NCBI GenBank assembly: GCA_006937955.1
Contig: SSNP01000136.1
Location: 593,169 to 657,168, forward strand
Direction: 5' to 3'
From: Pachypanchax playfairii
Taxonomy: Eukaryota > Chordata > Actinopteri > Cyprinodontiformes > Aplocheilidae
Length of the DNA stretch: 64,000 bases
Shown: positions 58,461 through 64,000 of the stretch, one piece after another
Numbering within the stretch: the stretch's first letter is position 1
Layout: each line of letters opens with the position of its first letter
Notes under the pieces: generated by a model
What the model saw: only the letters and a program-made list of their open reading frames with translations
What the model was told of the DNA's origin: nothing
Database searches by the model: none
Translations under genes and position numbers: made by a program

Positions 58461-60375
58461 GTTTGAAAGGGGGGGAAATTAAAGTTTGCAGGCCTAAAGG
58501 CAGCTCTGAAACAAGCGTGTCTTCATCTTGTGTGAAGAAGCTTTTTAAAGGTAACAATTATTTATTAAATATCCATGTGAAAACTATTTCAAGTTCTAGC
58601 CTGACTTGTTACAGCAACATAAAATACATCTGTTTGAAAAAGAGGAAATAATTGACAGTATATACAGACTTAGAAATAGCTCTACTGGACCAAAGGGCTT
58701 AAAAATAATATGGGTTGAAATATTCTGATGCAAAACAGAAAAAAGAACTAAAATAACACACTTGGGAGAAAAAATAGTAAGAAATGTCGACAGACTGATT
58801 TTAACACCTCCACAGCTGTAGATGTGTTCCCAATCAGGACTTTTCATGTAATAACACACCAGCTCTTCTGTACATAATGAACCATAGTGAGAGCAGGCCA
58901 CTACTGTTTGGATGGGAAGGTGGGGGGGGGTTACCGGTAGGTATGCTTGAGGTTGCTGAGCTTCAGCCTTCTCAAAATTAATAAGGACTTCCTTCCTACC
59001 AGACAGTAAAACACCTGATCGTTTACCAGAGGAGGACATGCACTCACATCCCTGAAAGCTGGCAGCTTTTAGTCTTTAAAAAGCATCAGTCTGTGTTTTT
59101 CATCTGTCCATCAATCAAAGTATTCACACGCTGAACATCCATACACAAATCATGTTTTCTCACTATACCCCACCCTTAATGTGGGAGAGAGTGTTTGTTC
59201 ATAAATTTAGACTGGGAAATCATGGGTGGCGACAATATCCAGGGTGATGGAGTATGAAATAATCCCTGTTCATACACACACACACCAACTCAAACTTTCT
59301 CTTCCAGTTGCCTTGCTTTAAAAACATTGAGCCAAAATAAACCAGGTGAAAATGTGCATTTTTATGATGTGCTTAACCTCCTATTTCTCCTCCTTAAACA
59401 CCAGGTTTTGAAAAAGGTTTTTCATAATTGAGTTTGAGAGACTAGTCAAAACTACAGCATGAACATATCAAGAGTGTTTCAGACCAGAACTCTTTGGTTC
59501 TCTACAAACTATGTAGAGGAAATATGTGAATTTGTCAGAGGGATGTTCAGCATTTAAAACTTTTGTTACAAAAGTGATAGTGCAATGCACAGTGTCTTGC
59601 ATGTGTGCCTATGTATTAATTATCATTTAGATAATCTTTACTTCCAAAGCAGCCAAACCTGATGTTTTTGATAAACCATCTAAATGATTTCAGACACATG
59701 TATGTTTTTTGGTAGTTTTATGGCTCACTGAATCAAAACTTAATTCAGGAACACAAGATGTTAAATGTAAAGGTAAAAGCCACTAAACCATTTCCAAGCA
59801 ACTTTATGTTCCTGTGACTGCAGCTGCCAATAGGCCTATTACAGAAAGGTGTAAAATTCATGTGAATGTAGCCAACCCCTCTAATAGTATGAGAGGTAGC
59901 ATAACCTTAGGCTGATCAGACTAAAAGTGATGAAAATAAAAAAAAAATCCCATCAATGTCAAGGTTCACATAACTTTCTGAATGCATCATTGGTTGCATT
60001 TTAACCATAATGCTCTCCAAAGAAGAAGACTAAGGAAGTCCCATTTCTGACAGAAAACCACAAAAAAGCCAGGCTGGAATTTGTCCAAATGCATGTTGAT
60101 GAGTTACAAACAAACAAACAAACAAGTTTTTGACAGATTAGACAATCCAGCACTTTTTGGCCAGAGATAGTTGTGGGTTGTTTTTTTTTTTTTTGTTGTT
60201 TATTTATTTTAAACGTGACCCATTCAGGAGCATCCATATCCTATTTTTTAGCATTAAAATATTTGATAAAGATTGTTTTTCAAATGTTTTACAAAACCAG
60301 AGAAACTAAACATTTTTTAAATCTACTTCACTATGGTTTTCCCATTTGGTTACAAACACTCCATCGTTTTATGTA
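58461..60375. other. Intergenic, no gene recognised
   Basis: AT-rich. A 147-codon minus-strand frame (58596-59039) and a 78-codon one (60001-60237) show no recognisable domain, and codon usage looks like background. Simple runs: (C)n/(G)n near 58920, (CA)n near 59275. Confidence 0.4.
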
Positions 60376-60480
60376 GGGATGCACCAATACTGATACTGGT
60401 GTCGAGTATCGGTCCCAATATTATCTAATGTACTCGAATTGGTATCAGTTAAGTAAACCAATACCATGAACTGAAACTGA
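60376..60480. repeat. Partial dispersed repeat with GATGCACCAATACTG end
   Basis: It starts TAGGGATGCACCAATACTGA and continues with GAGTATCGGTCCCAATATTA. It is the same general type as 54009-54930. The second end is not found. Confidence 0.4.
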
Positions 60481-60589
60481 AAATGTGGAAAATTCTGCAA
60501 TAATTTCACAGAAAATTTACATTCTTAACTGTTAACTCATTCAGTGCCATTGACGTCTATAAATGTCAAACTGAATCTGAACGCTCAGT

Positions 60590-60965
60590 GCCATGCACTC
60601 TCAGAAATAGAGGTACAAGACAAGGACATTTTTGTACCTATAGGTAAATTGTTTTAAAATGTTCCCTTAAAAGTACAATATTGGTCTTTAAAAGGCCAGA
60701 AATGCCCCTCTGAGGGTTCAAATTGATATAAAGTACAAATTTGTACCATTTCAACTGCACCTGCAACCCTGGTCAAGGCTGGTTAATCTCCATTTTATTA
60801 AGTTTCTTCCATCATTTTCAATATTATGTTTCAGAATGTTGGTTTAAGACTTCAAAATGTGGCATAATTTTACAGTTTTAGTTGAACAACTTCATAAGGT
60901 ACAAAAATGGACCTGGACTACAGGGTACACCCCCAGCGACAAGAAGGGTACAAATTCTTCACAAG
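60590..60965. repeat. Dispersed repeat with AGGTACAA motifs
   Basis: CACTCTCAGAAATAGAGGTA at the left and several GTACAA/TTGTACC blocks (60610-60750; 60895-60955) match the feel of a widespread fish DNA repeat whose consensus carries repeated GGTACAAA motifs. No coding potential. Confidence 0.45.
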
Positions 60966-61640
60966 ACATTCAGCTATTTTCGTATGATTCAGCTTTTTGA
61001 TATCTTTTACGGTTTTTGAGAAATCACAGTTTAAGTTTTTTAAACTTTTCAACTCGCACACCTCAAATCTGACATAAAATGAATGGAAAAGATAGGGAGA
61101 TGTGGACTTTGCCTGCTTCTGGAACCCACAGCAGGAGAACCGTAGGGGCTAGAGAAATAAGAGTTACATCATCTGAAAGCAGACAAAAATCCCTGCATTT
61201 TGATGTATAATTTGTGAGTGTATCATGGACGGTGTGGAGGCAGGAGGGAGTGGTTCGCTCAGGGAAAGTTGATTTCAGACAGCCACACACTAGCGCTGAG
61301 TGGGAGGTCCTCATTTTTAATTTTCAAAAAGCCAAAAAGAATGTCCCTCCACCCAAACCATGGTACACAGACAAATTATACATCAAACAGTGGGGATTTT
61401 TGTCAGCTTCACAACAGTGTAACTCTCATTTTTCTAGCTGCTATGGTTGTCTCACAATGTGGCCTAGAAGCAGGACTGGTCCGAGAAAACTCTCATAGAC
61501 TTCCATTCAAAAAATCAGCTCTTTCGTTCTCTTCAGCGGCTAAAGTACAACATGTTCGCATCATTTCTCCCAAACAGAAGATTGTAGAAAGCTGAAAATT
61601 TACATGAATCGGCTCCAAAGCCTTTTATCACCTACAGTTC
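60966..61640. repeat. Long foldback (inverted-repeat) element
   Basis: The left half, read as its complement, aligns with the right half almost end to end. The best block is 61104-61216 against 61371-61478: both read AATTATACATCAAA, then GGGATTTTTGTC and TGTAACTCT. Outside this, GATTCAGCTTTTTGATATCT on the left pairs with the complement of AGATTGTAGAAAGCTGAAAA on the right. Inside, ATAATTTGTGAGTGTATCATGG pairs with the complement of CCATGGTACACAGACAAATT. The centre is near 61290-61300, leaving a loop of about 80 bases. Open frames on both strands here are by-products. Confidence 0.65.
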
Positions 61641-62892
61641 AAGAATTCTTTTGACAACTGTTATCGTTTTTAAATGGCGGCTTCTCGTTTGGGAACATGT
61701 ATTCATCCATTTCGCCTGTATCAAGTTATATCAGGGGATGTTCCATATATGGGCGTGTGTTTCCTTTTCTCACACATGCATTGGGGCCTTCTGCTNATTT
61801 GATTAATTTTAACAAGTGCAGCTTATCCTCAGCACTAGATAATGCAAGTAAACTATATGTGTTTTTAATCATTTTCATTTAAAATAAATAATTAACATTA
61901 CAGAATTGTGAACAAGCAGTATAGTAAGTACCATATTAAACCTCACCTGTGTGATTTAGTGGCTATTATTTACTGTTAGTCTGTAATCCACAATGATGCT
62001 TCATTGACACTTCATTAACTTTAATAAATAACAAAAAGCGAGGTGCAGGTGCCGGGTTAAAGCAGGTTTAGAAATCTGGCCAGCCACTTGTAATGAGTGA
62101 AAACAATGGATGTATCATCCATGGTGAGAACTGTTAGCTTCTTTGCTCTGACTCTATTTACACTCCATCCGCGTACTGTCTCTGACGGCAGCCTGGTCTG
62201 ACCCAAGATGGCCGCCCTATCGGCACGCCTCTCAGCCGCGGATGCGGGGTCTATTGATGTCTATGGTACAGAGTCTGTGTCTCTCATTTAACTGTCTGTT
62301 CATATGTCTATCTGTGCTTCACTCTGTCTTACAGTCTCTTTTTCTGTATAGCCTTCTGCATTTATCAGTCAATTTTAAATGAATGATTTTTCTGATATTA
62401 ACATGATTTCTGGTTTAAAATGCTGACTCATTTTCAATATCTATTTAAGTTCAACGACCCTTCTCATCTGTTTATGGGATGAAATTTCACTTCACTTCCT
62501 TTTTTCAATTGATTTTGCTTAAATGTCAACTGTTTAAGGGTTCAGTTACAAATGGCCTTTTACTTTACAAACACAGAGATCTTGTTGATAAACACCTACT
62601 GTTAGACTGTCAGCAGCCTGATACAGCTTTATCTGTCTGTCTGTCTGTCTGTCCATTAAAATACATGCAAATCTTAACTTTTTAACGTTTTTAACTACTT
62701 CAGGACTTTTCAACCTGAAGATTCCACCTTCAGATATTGATATATCTTCACCTTTAAAAAGTAGTTAAGTTTGTGAACCCCTTCAGCTTCATTGAAATAC
62801 ATACAACTCTTTAACTTTTGAACTCTTTTCACTTTTCCAACTACTTCAGCTCTCTTCACCTTGAAAACTACATCTTTATATATTGCTATATC
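61641..62892. other. Intergenic; dispersed repeat near 62045-62275
   Basis: 62045-62275 (ATGGATGTATCATCCATGGT, CTGACCCAAGATGGCCGCCC, TCTATTGATGTCTATGG) is a known-looking fish repeat of SINE or MITE size. (CTGT)n lies at 62632-62653. One unresolved base (n) is at 61796. No gene is seen. Confidence 0.4.
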
Positions 62893-63964
62893 TTAAAGCT
62901 GGAGTGCGTAACTTTTACATGTCCGTGGATGTCCGTTTCAGCCAAGCCACTATCAGAGGAGATGACACAATGCAGATTAAGCCGATCGGCTCCTCAAACA
63001 TCTCACGGTATTTTTCAATATATATAATTTTTACTTTGCGTGTCGACTGCGACATTCCCGCGCTGTCGCACATGAAATTACGTCTTTTATGTCACAACAA
63101 GAAAAATAATAAGAAATAGAATGCAGTGTCTCGTAGCAGCCGGCAGAACGTGAAGGTCGACATGGCGGAGAATCCAAATAAACAGCCGAGAGACACTTAT
63201 CGGGAAGTGGATCCTACCACGAAAAAAAAAAAAAATTCCTGGACGTTCGGCAGAGGGACTATTGGCTAAGAAGGAAAGTGACCGAAGGAGAAGGCAAACG
63301 CGAATTTGTATCGGCGTCGCTTTCCTCAGTGGAGAGAAGAGATCTGGCTGATGTTCAGGGGTGCATAAGTGGTCCGCAGGTCCGCACACACTGTCAAAAT
63401 ATAAAACGCGCACCAGATGAAACCCAGAGCGCCGAAGTTCCAGCTGATCAGCTGATTCTGTCTCTATCTGTGTCAGTTTGTGTCTGTCAGTTTGCCAGTG
63501 TAACGGTTTTTCAGTCAGTCAGATCAGAGCAGCTGATTGCAGGATTCTGCATCGTGTCAAAACTGAAAAAATTCACTGAATAAGACAAATAGATCATTGT
63601 GGCCCCAACAGCTGACTAATAAATTTCAACACCAAACTGTTAAATGTAGATTAAAGTGAACAATCAAACCTGTAAACAATCCAACCTGAACTCTGAAGGT
63701 TTTTTTACCAGTATTTTTATATTTTACTGGTTTCTCTTGATTTTTTCAACAATGAAATGATATTTATTGAAACAAATATAGAGCCAGGTAAAGTAAACAG
63801 ACTGAATTTGAAGCTTGATTAAGACAGATACCGGTTGGAATAACAACGGCAGAGATAAAGCGGTGGCAGCTGGGCTTACGTCATATGGAAGCGCCAGCTT
63901 TATTGTTGTAATGACGCAAAAAATTCCGCTAGGGGGCGACAGAAGTTACGCACTCCAGCTTTAA
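62893..63964 (+). mobile_element. TTAA-flanked 1.1-kb DNA element, copy 2
   Basis: Same family as 43943-45039 in the opposite orientation: it starts TTAAAGCTGGAGTGCGTAAC and ends GTTACGCACTCCAGCTTTAA. Near-identity over 1.07 kb indicates recent mobilisation of both copies. Its internal frame (ATG at 63162) is disrupted near 63221-63235 by a longer A-run, and again near 63324. Confidence 0.8.
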
Positions 63965-64000
63965 ACTTTAAAAAGTATTTAAGTTTGTGAATTCCTGGAG

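Noticed and set aside
58596..59039. 147-codon minus-strand frame
   Set aside because: No domain or signal is recognised. It includes a G-run and lies in background sequence, so chance is the simplest explanation.
61796..61796. Single unresolved base (n) inside a 61-codon frame
   Set aside because: An assembly ambiguity only; the frame around it has no supporting evidence.

Overview
The window is animal nuclear DNA, most likely from a spiny-rayed (percomorph) teleost fish. It is AT-rich and intergenic for most of its length. Its few host genes are vertebrate neuronal or endocrine genes with teleost-like sequence, and it carries a typical fish repeat load: a Tc1 transposon, L2 and R4-like LINEs, a PIF/Harbinger element, a tRNA-derived SINE, MITEs and long (TG)n tracts. 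No bacterial, viral or CRISPR features are seen.

Four host genes are supported, all on the minus strand. (1) 7197-8672: an intact, intronless Kv1.1 potassium channel (kcna1). (2) 12488-13927: an intact, intronless Kv1.6 channel (kcna6). Read on the minus strand the order is kcna6 then kcna1, the same order and orientation as in the human chromosome 12p13 KCNA6-KCNA1-KCNA5 cluster; a kcna5 would be expected beyond position 1. (3) 35347-36279: an intact 310-residue rhodopsin-family peptide-type GPCR that I cannot name, with TRA in place of the DRY motif and a probable non-coding first exon near 36728. (4) 39483-40424: parathyroid hormone-related protein (pthlh) in two coding exons. The first exon (40321-40424) is short and encodes the signal peptide. 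Joining it to the second gives a 164-residue prepro-hormone with a dibasic cleavage site at the splice junction. PTHLH also lies on human 12p, which fits a conserved chromosome-12p-like block. The two channels could assemble into heterotetramers in neurons; the GPCR and pthlh have no visible functional link to them.

Region by region: 1-7190 is downstream of kcna1 and mostly plain AT-rich sequence with a few old repeats. 8673-12487 and 13928-16340 are the 5' flanks of the two channel genes. 16360-20702 is a repeat island: five copies of a TIR element with (TG)n in its left end (four in tandem), an L2 tail, and two copies of a TTAA-flanked MITE. 23230-25640 is an R4/Rex6-like LINE fragment with a Tc1 transposon inserted in it. 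26767-27014 is a SINE. 28713-31329 is a full-length but broken Harbinger transposon with both of its genes. 32830-34080 is a decayed L2 LINE. 42903-45039 is a nest of TTAA-flanked elements, one of which (43943-45039) has a near-identical opposite-strand copy at 62893-63964. 48145-48734 is a GC-rich TAA-flanked MITE, and 60965-61640 is a long foldback palindrome. The remaining sequence shows no genes that I can support.

The most unusual signals are the DRY-less GPCR, a valine at the external TEA site of Kv1.1, the tandem (TG)n-containing TIR element, and the cluster of element families that all begin TTTAAA and appear to use TTAA targets.
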